Virus record (IMG/VR): IMGVR_UViG_3300009032_000004
Span: 1 to 45,202 of that record
Direction: 5' to 3' (one strand)
Source: a virus
Length of the DNA stretch: 45,202 bases
The notes under the pieces were generated by a model, which was not told where the DNA came from, did no database searches, and saw nothing but the letters and a program-made list of their open reading frames with translations. Each line of letters starts with the position of its first letter. Positions within the stretch are counted from its first letter, which is position 1. The translations under genes were made by a program, and so were the position numbers. This document shows, in pieces, positions 1 to 6,571 of the stretch.

Positions 1-519
1 CTTCGCCGCGTCTCCGACTCGCTCCAGCGCGCCAATGAAAATAATCGTGCTGCCGTCTGAATGGCGCGGGCCGCCTCCCTTTGCGTCTAGTCCGCGCACT
101 GAGCGCGCCGCTTTAACCAGGTTCGCAATTCCGCCTGTCAGTGACTGGAAATTCCGCGGCGACTCGGGCGTGAAAACGTCGATCTCGTTCCTCGCACGTT
201 GCAACGCGCCGAGTGAAATTTCCTCCGCCTGCTCCGCGAGCTCAGAGTTGAACTGTTCCAGCAGATTCTGCGCGCGCGAGTCAGAGCCCCTTATAATGCC
301 ATTTTCTCTTTGTTTGCGAATGGCGGTGAGCTTTTCGCGGGAGATGAGGTTTTGGACTTGAGTGGGAGTCAGTCCGCAGCGTTCGGCAATGGCCTTGCAT
401 CCAAGACCTTGCGAAAGGTAGAGATTACGTACCTTTAGACGAGCCTGAAAGGGGAGAGGGACAGGGTTGGCGCGAGGCTTGCGTGGCGCGGGTGGAAGAA
501 TGAGGTTTTCTTGGGCCAT
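1..519 (-). CDS. Putative terminase small subunit (3' end beyond window edge)
   Basis: This minus-strand frame opens with ATG at 519 and is open to base 1 (173 codons), so the 3' end is outside the window. Residues about 30-65 look like a helix-turn-helix (LGCKAIAERCGLTPTQVQNL), as in phage small terminases that recognise packaging sites. A Pro/Arg-rich N-terminus precedes it, and an acidic, probably helical segment follows (LLEQFNSELAEQAEEISLG). If the right end of the window is joined here, the frame ends two codons later (GCG TAA) and the next genes on the same strand lead to the large terminase, which fits a terminase small subunit. A plain phage DNA-binding protein is the alternative. 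I know of no sequence feature that would separate the two by eye. Confidence 0.65.
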   Translation of the reverse strand, partial: MAQENLILPPAPRKPRANPVPLPFQARLKVRNLYLSQGLGCKAIAERCGLTPTQVQNLISREKLTAIRKQRENGIIRGSDSRAQNLLEQFNSELAEQAEEISLGALQRARNEIDVFTPESPRNFQSLTGGIANLVKAARSVRGLDAKGGGPRHSDGSTIIFIGALERVGDAAK

Positions 520-974
520 TGGAGCGGAAAATTGCTCAGCGGGATTGAAAACAGCAAGGGCCGAAAGCGGAGGGCGATGTGGAGTATCGGGGTAAATCGC
601 TTCGACGTTACCGGAGATAACAAGGTGAAAAATAATTGCGAATCTATTCTTCGTGGAGGGGGGTCATATCTTTGGGGGAGAGAGAGATGCGTTTGTGAGT
701 GGAAGTCTCACACCAGAAGGAGATTCCACCGGATGGGCGGATAAGGCGCACAGCACCAAGGGACTTATGAAAATAACGGTCACCTGAGGATGGTGGAGTG
801 AACGATTTGATTGAGGTGATGCGGGTGTGCCGTTTCCACCGTTTTCAAGGGGGAGGGAAAGAAAGATGAAAATAGATGAAGATAGTTGTTGACCAATCGG
901 AGCGACTCTGATTGAGTGTGGGAGTTAGAGCAGAACAACGAACCCAACCCGAAACCCGAAACCCGAAAACGAAA
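520..974. other. Divergent intergenic region between the terminase and the early genes
   Basis: No convincing gene is visible. Open frames here are shadows of the terminase gene or of the alanine-rich gene. The stretch separates a minus-strand late gene from plus-strand early genes, so promoters for both directions are expected. A TTGACC at 889-894 could be a -35 box, but no good -10 follows. The last part carries three perfect tandem copies of CCCGAAA (948-968) directly before the start codon at 975. This is the first example of the A/C-rich leader seen in front of many genes in this window. Confidence 0.5.
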
Positions 975-1256
975 ATGAAAACCACCACCACCACCACCAC
1001 CCCCGAGCTCATCGCGCTCTATGCCGCATACGCAGCGGCCGAAGTCGCCTATGAATCCGAGATCCGATCCGCCTACCGCGCGGCAGATGCCGCCTACCTC
1101 GCGGCCAAAGCGGCCGCCAACGCGGCCATAGCGGTCGCCAAAGCGGCCAAAGCCGACGCCTACCGCGACGCCGCCCTCACCGCCGATGCAGCCTACCTCG
1201 CAGCCGCAGCCGATGCAGCCTACCTCGCGGCCGCAGATGCATCCTACCTCGTGTGA
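975..1256 (+). CDS. Alanine-rich repeat protein A
   Basis: A 93-residue protein of unknown function. After a run of seven threonines comes TPELIALYAAY. Nearly the whole remainder is alanine-rich, with tyrosine or a charged residue every few positions (AAYLAAKAA, DAAYLAAA). This predicts one long helix or a repetitive helical rod. I start it at 975 because the AACCCGAAAACGAAA leader lies directly upstream, as in the neighbouring genes; an upstream in-frame ATG at 912 would add a poorly coding stretch. It shares the TPEL(I/L)AL segment with protein B and the VAYES.IRSAY segment with protein C, so the three look like paralogues. The antisense open frame is a composition artefact. Confidence 0.6.
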   Translation: MKTTTTTTTPELIALYAAYAAAEVAYESEIRSAYRAADAAYLAAKAAANAAIAVAKAAKADAYRDAALTADAAYLAAAADAAYLAAADASYLV

Positions 1257-1298
1257 GATCAGTCTAACCCGCCAATAAAAACCAAACCCAAAACGAAA

Positions 1299-1682
1299 AT
1301 GAAAAAGAACCCATCGCATCAACCCACAATGAAAATCGAAAACCTGCGGCACGAGGGCGTGAATTCCATGACCCTGGAAATAGAGGGGGTAGAGTTCCGA
1401 ATCATTGGTGACGACGAAATCACCCTCGACGACGCGCAATCGGGTATCCCGAGCTCTCTCGCAAACGTTGATACCATCAACGACATACGCGAAAATCTAG
1501 CTTACTCTGGGTTGCGCCTAATCGTTGCCAACCTCGTCCTCACCCCCGAGCTCCTCGCGCTCCGCGCGGCCTACCAAGCGGCCGAAGCAGCCGCAGATGC
1601 CGCAGCAGACGAAATCACAGCCGACGCGGCCTGTCGCGCGGCTAAAGCCGCATTCTACAAAGCGGCCGAATCCGCGGTCTAA
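1299..1682 (+). CDS. Alanine-rich repeat protein B with globular N-terminus
   Basis: 127 residues. The first ~80 look like a small globular domain (MTLEIEGVEFRIIGDDEITL). The last ~45 are alanine-rich and begin with TPELLALRAAYQAAEAA, closely matching protein A. The leader AAACCCAAAACGAAA precedes the start at 1299. An internal ATG at 1329 also follows AACCCACA and would drop ten residues. The function is unknown. The modular build (distinct head, shared Ala-rich tail) suggests that the Ala-rich part is a spacer or multimerisation element rather than the active part. Confidence 0.6.
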   Translation: MKKNPSHQPTMKIENLRHEGVNSMTLEIEGVEFRIIGDDEITLDDAQSGIPSSLANVDTINDIRENLAYSGLRLIVANLVLTPELLALRAAYQAAEAAADAAADEITADAACRAAKAAFYKAAESAV

Positions 1683-1715
1683 ATCCAATCCCAACCTCAA
1701 AACCCAAAAACGAAA

Positions 1716-2090
1716 ATGAACACCACGACTAAAATCAAGATTTCCGCTCGATCACTAGCCGCCAAAAAAGCTGCCCGCACCCGGAAGCGCCGCGCCAAGT
1801 TCCGCGCGCGCGACGCCGCTGAAAAATTGGCAGCCGCGTGCGAAATGTATCGGTCCGCGCTCGCCGCCCTCGAGCTCGTTCAATCGAAAATAGATCGGAT
1901 GAATGCCTGTATCGCTCTGATATCCGACTTCCCCGCGGGGAATTCGGACGATGAAATTAGCGATGATAAAGTTTCCATCCGCGCGGAGTGGGGTGAGCCA
2001 GCGCTTCGCCTCGCCGAGCAACACGCAACAACCCGCCTGCGGGCGGCCGAGTGGTATCTGGCGCAGACCGCGGAGGAGGTGCTGCCATGA
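1716..2090 (+). CDS. Hypothetical protein with basic N-terminus
   Basis: 124 residues. Residues 1-35 are very basic (KKAARTRKRRAKFRARDAA), which suggests nucleic-acid binding. The rest is probably helical, with an acidic patch (DDEISDDK) and a final segment rich in Ala and Arg. The leader CAAAACCCAAAAACGAAA sits directly before the ATG, placing it in the same translational group as proteins A-C. No family is recognised. Confidence 0.6.
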   Translation: MNTTTKIKISARSLAAKKAARTRKRRAKFRARDAAEKLAAACEMYRSALAALELVQSKIDRMNACIALISDFPAGNSDDEISDDKVSIRAEWGEPALRLAEQHATTRLRAAEWYLAQTAEEVLP

Positions 2091-2154
2091 CAACGCTTTT
2101 GACATTTCAAAATTTTTAATCAATCCCGCCAACGGCAACAAAACCAAAAACGAA

Positions 2155-2310
2155 ATGAACACCCCCGCACGCGCCGCCAAAGCCGAAGCCTCCGACTCGG
2201 CCGCCGACGTCGCCTATGAATCCGCGATCCGATCCGCCTACCACGAAGCTCGCGCGGCATACCACGCGGCAGAAGCGGCCTACCACGCGGCACGCGCGGT
2301 GAAATCATGA
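2155..2310 (+). CDS. Alanine-rich repeat protein C (short paralogue)
   Basis: 51 residues, Ala-rich, with AAYHAAEAAYHAARA repeats. At DNA level, 2212-2242 matches 1047-1077 of protein A with one mismatch in 31 bases, so the two share a recent common origin. The AAAACCAAAAACGAA leader precedes the ATG. The stop overlaps the next start (ATGA at 2307), implying translational coupling to the small membrane protein. Function unknown. Confidence 0.55.
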   Translation: MNTPARAAKAEASDSAADVAYESAIRSAYHEARAAYHAAEAAYHAARAVKS

Positions 2311-2456
2311 GCGCGACAGGCTGGGCGCTCGGTTCAGTATTCGCAGGCTGTGCCTTCATGGCGGGCGCCATGCTCTTCCCGCAGGCGGGGGTTGTCCTGC
2401 TCTGCGCATTCGTGTCGGTTATCGCGTTTAAATTCCTCAAAATCCTAATCTCATGA
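2307..2456 (+). CDS. Small membrane protein (49 aa, two predicted membrane segments)
   Basis: The frame starts in the ATGA overlap with the upstream gene and ends in another ATGA overlap with the next. It is almost wholly hydrophobic: one segment around residues 5-23 (GWALGSVFAGCAFMAGAMLF) and a second around 28-48, ending FKFLKILIS. The architecture is holin-like, but small early membrane proteins of phages have many roles and the lysis-type genes sit elsewhere. No family is assigned. Confidence 0.6.
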   Translation: MSATGWALGSVFAGCAFMAGAMLFPQAGVVLLCAFVSVIAFKFLKILIS

Positions 2457-2602
2457 CAAATCAAAATCTAGACAGAACAATTTACTTCCGGCGACTCGTG
2501 GCAATTCACCGCGAGCGCACCAAGTCTGCTCCGGGATTTGCGCGGCTGCGCGTCCTGTTCTATCGTGCAAACGCAATGGCACTGGCACACCGTGAACCCT
2601 AA
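2453..2602 (+). CDS. Hypothetical small basic protein (49 aa)
   Basis: Starts in the ATGA overlap with the small membrane protein and encodes MTNQNLDRTIYFRRLVAIH..., ending AMALAHREP. It is rich in arginine and probably helical. The tight overlap on its 5' side is the main support for it being real. Function unknown. Confidence 0.5.
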   Translation: MTNQNLDRTIYFRRLVAIHRERTKSAPGFARLRVLFYRANAMALAHREP

Positions 2603-2637
2603 ACTATCGCGTTTTAACGTTAACCCATAAAACCCAG

Positions 2638-2829
2638 ATGCACCTAGCCCTAACCATAGCCGCCGGAATCATCATTGCGTCAGTAGTTTTCCCTCTAATG
2701 TTTTTTTCCTTCGCCATGGGATTTTACTTGCTGGTAGACGTGTCCGGGAAGGTGATTGAAGCTTGCGGGATTATTGAGCAAGCCAGCTTGCGGGCAATGG
2801 CGCGAATGAAGGGGCGTTCGCGGCACTAA
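2638..2829 (+). CDS. Small membrane protein (63 aa)
   Basis: A long hydrophobic stretch (residues ~3-33, ALTIAAGIIIASVVFPLMFF and on) gives one long or two short membrane helices. A charged, basic C-terminus follows (ARMKGRSRH) and should face the cytoplasm. The upstream sequence GTTAACCCATAAAACCCAG lacks a Shine-Dalgarno sequence but carries the AACCC motif twice. Function unknown. Confidence 0.6.
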   Translation: MHLALTIAAGIIIASVVFPLMFFSFAMGFYLLVDVSGKVIEACGIIEQASLRAMARMKGRSRH

Positions 2830-2918
2830 TCGCGTTTCTAAAACATATTTTTCTTTTTTCGTTTGTGTAAAGCTTTTTGTTCGATCAACGAGGTTTTAAC
2901 CTAAACCCAAAAAATACA

Positions 2919-3101
2919 ATGAGCGAACAGCGTTACACCCTAACGGTTTCAGTCGTAAAAAGTGAGCAACAGCCAGATGGGCTAAAAGAGCAGCACAGTG
3001 TTTCGATGGTTAGCCGGAACCTGACCCTGGGCGAGGCTACCGAAATGCAGATTCCGTTAGCCGATGTTATGAAAGGTTTTTTGCAGGCGGACCAAGAGTA
3101 A
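2919..3101 (+). CDS. Hypothetical protein (60 aa)
   Basis: The protein begins MSEQRYTLTVSVVKSEQQ and is a soluble mixed-charge polypeptide, ending GFLQADQE. I chose the ATG at 2919 because the AAACCCAAAAAATACA leader precedes it; the in-frame ATG at 2877 lies in A/T-rich upstream sequence. No family is recognised. The alternating hydrophobic pattern at the N-terminus suggests a beta strand. Confidence 0.6.
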   Translation: MSEQRYTLTVSVVKSEQQPDGLKEQHSVSMVSRNLTLGEATEMQIPLADVMKGFLQADQE

Positions 3102-3175
3102 TCCGATGGGCTGGCATCCCAAACTGCCGTTATAAGGTTTTCATCCAATGGCTTGAAAGCTGCAACTGCGGCAGA

Positions 3176-3439
3176 ATGGATGATCCGAGACACGGGATGA
3201 TTCGTCTCTACAAACTACCTCTTTCCCCTATGATGGAAGGTCTTCCATCTCAGCCGTGGATTTGGAATTGTATGTTTACGCTAAAGGGGAATCGGGCGTT
3301 TATGTTCGGGGCTATCGACGCCCCACCGCAGGGCGGGATGAGCATTCTTATACGGAAGGCACGGGAGATTGGAGCCAAGCAACTCGTTTGGGACCGAGTT
3401 GAGACATATGGAGTGCGAAAAGTAGTGTTTAATCTTTAG
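3176..3439 (+). CDS. Hypothetical protein (87 aa), last gene of the first early block
   Basis: The C-terminal half reads as a good globular protein (ILIRKAREIGAKQLVWDRVE). A central aromatic stretch (SQPWIWNCMFTLKGNRAFMF) suggests a small alpha/beta fold. The ATG at 3197 (MIRLYKLPL) is an equally good start and may be the true one, since the first seven residues are poorly conserved in character. It is followed 170 bases later by a strong intrinsic terminator. Function unknown. Confidence 0.55.
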   Translation: MDDPRHGMIRLYKLPLSPMMEGLPSQPWIWNCMFTLKGNRAFMFGAIDAPPQGGMSILIRKAREIGAKQLVWDRVETYGVRKVVFNL

Positions 3440-3606
3440 ACTGAATCGGGGAATCCCCTATGCGGAATTGCACCGGCACGCTTACGCTGCCCGGCAAGCC
3501 TTTTGCGGTGAATGGCACAAACGTAAATTAATTAAGAATTCCATTTGACCCCCGCGACCTAGTTCGCAACAATCCTGCCTTCGCATCGCATCGGGGAATT
3601 GGAAAG

Positions 3607-3631
3607 GCCCACTGGAAACGGTGGGCTTTTT
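3607..3631 (+). terminator. Intrinsic terminator after the first early block
   Basis: GCCCAC (3607-3612) pairs with GTGGGC (3621-3626) around an eight-base loop and is followed by five T residues (3627-3631). This is a textbook rho-independent terminator on the plus strand, closing the gene block that ends at 3439. Confidence 0.8.
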
Positions 3632-3639
3632 CGTTGACA

Positions 3640-4309
3640 GACATAAACGCAAAACTGATTCCATTACATACCGAGTTAATTCCCCGGTGCGTGAGAGCCT
3701 CGCAACGGCTTACGATCCCCGACACTGCGATTCCTAGGAAGCAGGGCACCGGGTTAGAACTATCGGTGTCCGCCTTGACGAACTGTTAGACCAAGCGGAC
3801 AGCAAACGAGGCGCAGCAATGCGCGTCCCGGTATTCGCATAAACGGTCAAAGGTTGGTCGCCTCCGAGCCGTGAATATCGCACAGTGTCCCGCTCCAGCT
3901 TCCCAGTCCGGAATCGCTGAATTTCAAGACATGGCTCCCTCTCCTGAGGTGAGCCGTGCCCATCCGCTGAAACCCGAACCGAACGCTAAACTTCAACGGG
4001 GCGATGCCCCTACGGAGCCTGAGTCAGCCAAGTCCTGTGATTGCACCGGGGAGTATGGAGTTTTACGAGGATTTCCTCAAATCTGGCCCCGGTCGCCTCG
4101 GACGGGACGGCGGCAAAAGAGAATGCGTCGAATTCCATGGTACAGGAATCCAATCCGATTGAATTTCGGAGCGCGGTTGTCTGGGCGATGAAAACCGGAA
4201 TCTCGCCCTGCCACAAAACGTATAGGCAGCGGAGAGGATTGTTGAATCGCGGGGAGGCTACTCCGGCGGGGGAGTAGCGTTTCCAAGAATTTATCTTGGA
4301 AAGATTTTT
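3640..4309 (+). ncRNA. Candidate large structured RNA
   Basis: About 670 bases lie between two plus-strand terminators with no convincing plus-strand gene. Many stems are visible: CCCGGTGC 3683-3690 with GCACCGGG 3746-3753, enclosing AGCC/GGCT (3696-3710) and palindrome TTCCTAGGAA (3731-3740); GTCCGC 3768-3773 with GCGGAC 3795-3800; GGCTC+CCTC with GAGG+GAGCC (3933-3955); GGGGC/GCCCC (3998-4010); ACCGGGG 4045-4051 with CCCCGGT 4087-4093, enclosing GAGGA/TCCTC (4067-4078); CTGCC/GGCAG (4208-4229); GCTACTCC/GGAGTAGC (4257-4278); and a terminator hairpin (4280-4302). A TTGACA sits at 3635. I could not match it to a known RNA class by eye: tRNA, tmRNA and RNase P hallmarks are absent. The minus-strand gene ending at 4010 overlaps its second half. 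Confidence 0.4.
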
Positions 4310-4417
4310 CCGGCCGGCGGCTTTGGCGTTTTTGGCGCGGGCCTTGTGCTGGGCGGGGGAATTGGCTCGGCCGCCCTTGGCACCGATGGATGCGAGGTAG
4401 GAGGAAATATCACTCAT
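4010..4417 (-). CDS. GAKGGR-motif small protein, C-terminal part doubtful
   Basis: Starting at the ATG at 4417, the first ~45 residues (SSYLASIGAKGGRANSPAQH, then KARAKNAKAAGRKN) resemble a widespread class of short basic phage and mobile-element proteins with a GxKGG motif. The frame then stays open to 4010, but this part is compositionally unlike a protein and runs through the hairpins of the candidate structured RNA. The gene may be longer than it should be because of a lost stop, or the true product may be about 50 residues. It is the last of a minus-strand group that begins at 5419. Function unknown. Confidence 0.4.
   Translation of the reverse strand: MSDISSYLASIGAKGGRANSPAQHKARAKNAKAAGRKNLSKINSWKRYSPAGVASPRFNNPLRCLYVLWQGEIPVFIAQTTALRNSIGLDSCTMEFDAFSFAAVPSEATGARFEEILVKLHTPRCNHRTWLTQAP
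4280..4309 (+). terminator. Intrinsic terminator at the 3' end of the structured interval
   Basis: TTTCCAAGA (4280-4288) pairs perfectly with TCTTGGAAA (4294-4302) around a five-base loop, and a T run (4305-4309) follows on the plus strand. A second strong hairpin, GCTACTCC/GGAGTAGC, lies directly before it (4257-4278). No plus-strand gene precedes it within 840 bases, so it most likely ends a non-coding transcript. Confidence 0.6.
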
Positions 4418-4459
4418 TCCCACCAATCTGAGCCGCAGCGATATGCAGGGCAAGGGAAA

Positions 4460-5062
4460 TTAGGCGTCAAACAGCGAAATCTGCCGATCATCCTCAGCCG
4501 CGACCGCTGCATTTCGACGTAGAGCCGCCTGTTTCTCCCGCAAGGTGCTCTCATGCGCCTTTGCGACCTCCTGAGCCCGCTGGGCTATCAATTCAGGCAA
4601 GGCCCGCTCTTTGGGCGCGTCCTTTAACCCGAGCAGTCCGGTAATCTGGCCGATTGACGACCCAATGCGCTGCGTCTCGACTTGGATTTCCTCGGAGTTA
4701 ACCCCGACATAGCGGTCAATCGTCGCGCAGAAGTAGGGCCAAAAGTTCTTGATCGTGCCCTTTTTCTGGTAGTCGGCGATGCATTGGAGCGGAGCGACGA
4801 TATGGCGGGCGAGGGTTTTGCCGTCCAAAAGCCAGCCGCGCCGCCAAAGGGCGATGACCAGGCGCTCGACGTAGTTGCGGGCTTGGTTGATCCGCCGCAC
4901 CTTCGCCGTCTCATCCCCGGCCCATGTCCAGTCAATCAGGCTGGCCAGTTTGTCGTAGAGCCAAGCGTCAAATTTGGTCAGGCGCACTTCCGCCGCTGCG
5001 TTCAGCGCCGGAAACTGGGGGGATTCGTCCCGCTCCTCTAGGTAGTTTTGAAGCACGTTCAT
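4460..5062 (-). CDS. Protein ending in a sliding-clamp-binding motif (200 aa)
   Basis: A 200-residue, probably all-helical protein with no recognised catalytic motif. Residues 194-198 are QISLF, followed by only DA. This fits the consensus pentapeptide QL(S/D)LF that bacterial proteins use to bind the beta sliding clamp (DnaN), and it sits at the flexible C-terminus where such motifs are usual. The central part (residues 90-120) is aromatic-rich (NFWPYFCATIDRYV). It lies downstream of a small membrane protein and a ribbon-helix-helix gene on the same strand. Since this phage has no polymerase of its own, recruiting or blocking the host clamp is a reasonable inference but unproven. Confidence 0.6.
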   Translation of the reverse strand: MNVLQNYLEERDESPQFPALNAAAEVRLTKFDAWLYDKLASLIDWTWAGDETAKVRRINQARNYVERLVIALWRRGWLLDGKTLARHIVAPLQCIADYQKKGTIKNFWPYFCATIDRYVGVNSEEIQVETQRIGSSIGQITGLLGLKDAPKERALPELIAQRAQEVAKAHESTLREKQAALRRNAAVAAEDDRQISLFDA

Positions 5063-5066
5063 GGGG

Positions 5067-5261
5067 TTATTCCTTCCAGATCCCGCACTTGTTGTTCTCC
5101 CACATGGCGCGGTGTTTCGCCTTCTCGCGCCGCCGCGCCCAGCCCAGCTTCGCCGCAGCTGAGTTCTTCCGCCGCGCCCGCAGGCTCGCCAGCCTCAGCA
5201 CGCAGTCCAGCACCGCCAGCGGGCCGAACACGTAGAGCGCCCAGTAGTAGAGCGTGGTCAT
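5067..5261 (-). CDS. Small membrane protein (64 aa)
   Basis: The start at 5261 overlaps the stop of the upstream ribbon-helix-helix gene (ATGA), which decides it over an ATG further upstream in the same frame. One membrane helix is predicted at residues ~3-25 (TLYYWALYVFGPLAVLDCVL). A strongly basic tail follows (RARRKNSAAAKLGWARRREK) and ends CGIWKE. It is translationally coupled to its neighbour. Function unknown; an inhibitor or anchor for a soluble partner is possible. Confidence 0.6.
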   Translation of the reverse strand: MTTLYYWALYVFGPLAVLDCVLRLASLRARRKNSAAAKLGWARRREKAKHRAMWENNKCGIWKE

Positions 5262-5419
5262 TTCTGAACGGCCTGAACGGCCAAATCTTTTTCCAGTAGA
5301 TTTCTGACGTGCTGCGAAAGCGCGCGTTGGCCATAGAGGCGGGTCGCACGCTGATTGGCCCGCTTCACGAGCGAAGCAGGCATCGAGATAGTGGTTGGGA
5401 TTTGACGTTCTTTCTTCAT
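5258..5419 (-). CDS. Ribbon-helix-helix DNA-binding protein (53 aa)
   Basis: MKKERQIPTTISMPASLVKR has the strand-then-helix pattern of MetJ/Arc-type ribbon-helix-helix proteins: a short alternating strand (IPTTISMP), helix A (ASLVKRANQRATRLYG), a turn, and helix B (SQHVRNLLEKDLA). Such proteins bind DNA as dimers and often regulate their own promoter. The gene is first in a minus-strand group and faces the plus-strand operon starting at 5518. A perfect 13-base palindrome in the shared intergenic region (5459-5471) is a natural operator candidate. An antitoxin role is possible but no toxin is recognised next to it. Confidence 0.65.
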   Translation of the reverse strand: MKKERQIPTTISMPASLVKRANQRATRLYGQRALSQHVRNLLEKDLAVQAVQK

Positions 5420-5458
5420 CTGTGATTACACGATGCATAATCCAACTTCTCGGACAAG

Positions 5459-5471
5459 AGAAATAATTTCT
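5459..5471. promoter_or_regulatory. Palindromic operator candidate in a divergent promoter region
   Basis: AGAAAT-A-ATTTCT is a perfect 13-base palindrome lying in the 98-base A/T-rich gap between the ribbon-helix-helix gene (minus) and the recombination operon (plus). Its position fits an operator controlling one or both directions. No clear -35/-10 pair could be assigned. Confidence 0.4.
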
Positions 5472-5517
5472 TAATAAATATCTGGACACGGCAAACCAAC
5501 CGTGATTCATCTTTGCC

Positions 5518-5829
5518 ATGGACGAACAATACAAAATTCCCAGCGAGGCGGAAGTCCTCGCTTTCTTCGCCTACGCCAAGGGCAGGCTCCAAGCCGAGTT
5601 TCCGCAGGCCACCTACGTCAACTTCACGGCAAGCGCGATGCGCGAAGATTTCGTCGCCGGCGTCCGGCACGGGTTTAACCCTAACGACCTGTTTACCGCC
5701 AATGTGGATTCGCTTGAGCAGGCCATCGTTCAGCTTCGCGTTCAGATTCCGACCAACCAAATCCGCGCCATGGAACTCCGCGCACGTGCGCAAGCTCTTC
5801 TCGGCGAAGCCGCCAAGCTTTCATCCTAA
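5518..5829 (+). CDS. Hypothetical protein (103 aa) preceding the recombination genes
   Basis: A soluble, mostly helical protein (VLAFFAYAKGRLQAEFPQAT at the front, ELRARAQALLGEAAKL at the end). It is the first gene of the plus-strand operon that contains the ERF and exonuclease genes, 13 bases before the next start. No motif is recognised. Confidence 0.6.
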   Translation: MDEQYKIPSEAEVLAFFAYAKGRLQAEFPQATYVNFTASAMREDFVAGVRHGFNPNDLFTANVDSLEQAIVQLRVQIPTNQIRAMELRARAQALLGEAAKLSS

Positions 5830-5842
5830 CCACACCACCACC

Positions 5843-6571
5843 ATGAAAAACGCAGAACAACTCGCCCTCGCGGGCACAGAACAGGCTCTCGCCACCACGA
5901 ACGAGCCTTCCACCGGACAGCTATTGCAAGCCGTAATCACGCAGGGCATAACTGCCGACAATGTTGGCGCTCTCGAACGGCTGATTGCACTCAAGGAACG
6001 CCAAGAGGAGCGCCAAGCCGAGAAGGACTTCAACGCCGCGTTCGTCTCTCTCCAAAAGGAAATTCCCGAAATTGTCGCCAAGAGCGTCATCCCGAATCGC
6101 GGAAAATATGAACGATTTGAGGATTTGGCGCATGTCGTCAATCCGCTCCTAGTTAAAAACGGCTTTTCCATATCGTTCGCCATGTCTGCCGCAGACGGAA
6201 AAATAACCGAGACTTGCCGCCTCAAGCATATCGGAGGTCACTCGCAAGAAAACTCATTTACCGTGCGCGTCGGGCGTGCCGACACCGAGACTCAGGCGGA
6301 TACCAAGGCTGCGACCACTGCAAAACGGCTCGCGCTTGCCAATTGCCTGAACCTGGTGATTCGCCAAGACGCCATGCAAGACGAAGACGCTTCACTTGTC
6401 GGCGAGCCTGTCAGCGACGAACAGGCGCAGACTTTGCATGAGATGATTAAGGACACGAATAGCGACGAGAAAAAGTTCCTCGCCTTCGCGCAGGCCAATT
6501 CCATCGAGGAAATCGGAAGCGCAGACTATAACCGTTGTTTCCGCGCATTGGACGCGAAACGCCGCTCATGA
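5843..6571 (+). CDS. erf: ERF-family single-strand annealing protein
   Basis: ERF superfamily recombinases anneal complementary single strands and work with a 5'-3' exonuclease. Family traits are visible: an N-terminal helical segment with FNAAFVSLQKEIPEIVAKS, then GKYERFEDLAHVVNPLLVKN, the GFSISF motif, LKHIGGHSQENSF, and the AATTAKRLALANCLNL helix ending before acidic residues (QDAMQDEDA). At 242 residues it is in the normal range. I chose the ATG at 5843 because the domain starts shortly after it and the upstream extension is a shadow of the previous gene. The stop overlaps the exonuclease start (ATGA), so the two are translationally coupled. Confidence 0.85.
   Translation: MKNAEQLALAGTEQALATTNEPSTGQLLQAVITQGITADNVGALERLIALKERQEERQAEKDFNAAFVSLQKEIPEIVAKSVIPNRGKYERFEDLAHVVNPLLVKNGFSISFAMSAADGKITETCRLKHIGGHSQENSFTVRVGRADTETQADTKAATTAKRLALANCLNLVIRQDAMQDEDASLVGEPVSDEQAQTLHEMIKDTNSDEKKFLAFAQANSIEEIGSADYNRCFRALDAKRRS

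Noticed and set aside
511-744. 77-codon plus-strand frame overlapping the terminase start
   Set aside because: It overlaps the first codons of the small terminase on the other strand, lacks a leader and reads as random sequence.
780-1439. Long minus-strand open frame opposite the alanine-rich proteins
   Set aside because: Its Gly/Val/Arg-rich product is the complement of a repetitive Ala-rich coding strand and has no start signal or neighbour support.
3683-3753. tRNA-like fold with an acceptor-type stem
   Set aside because: The 8-pair outer stem is real, but there is no D-arm, anticodon arm or T-arm sequence in the right places, so it is treated as part of the structured interval.
5513-5842. 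Longer N-terminal extension of the ERF gene
   Set aside because: The extension is a shadow of the 103-residue upstream gene; the ERF domain begins shortly after 5843.
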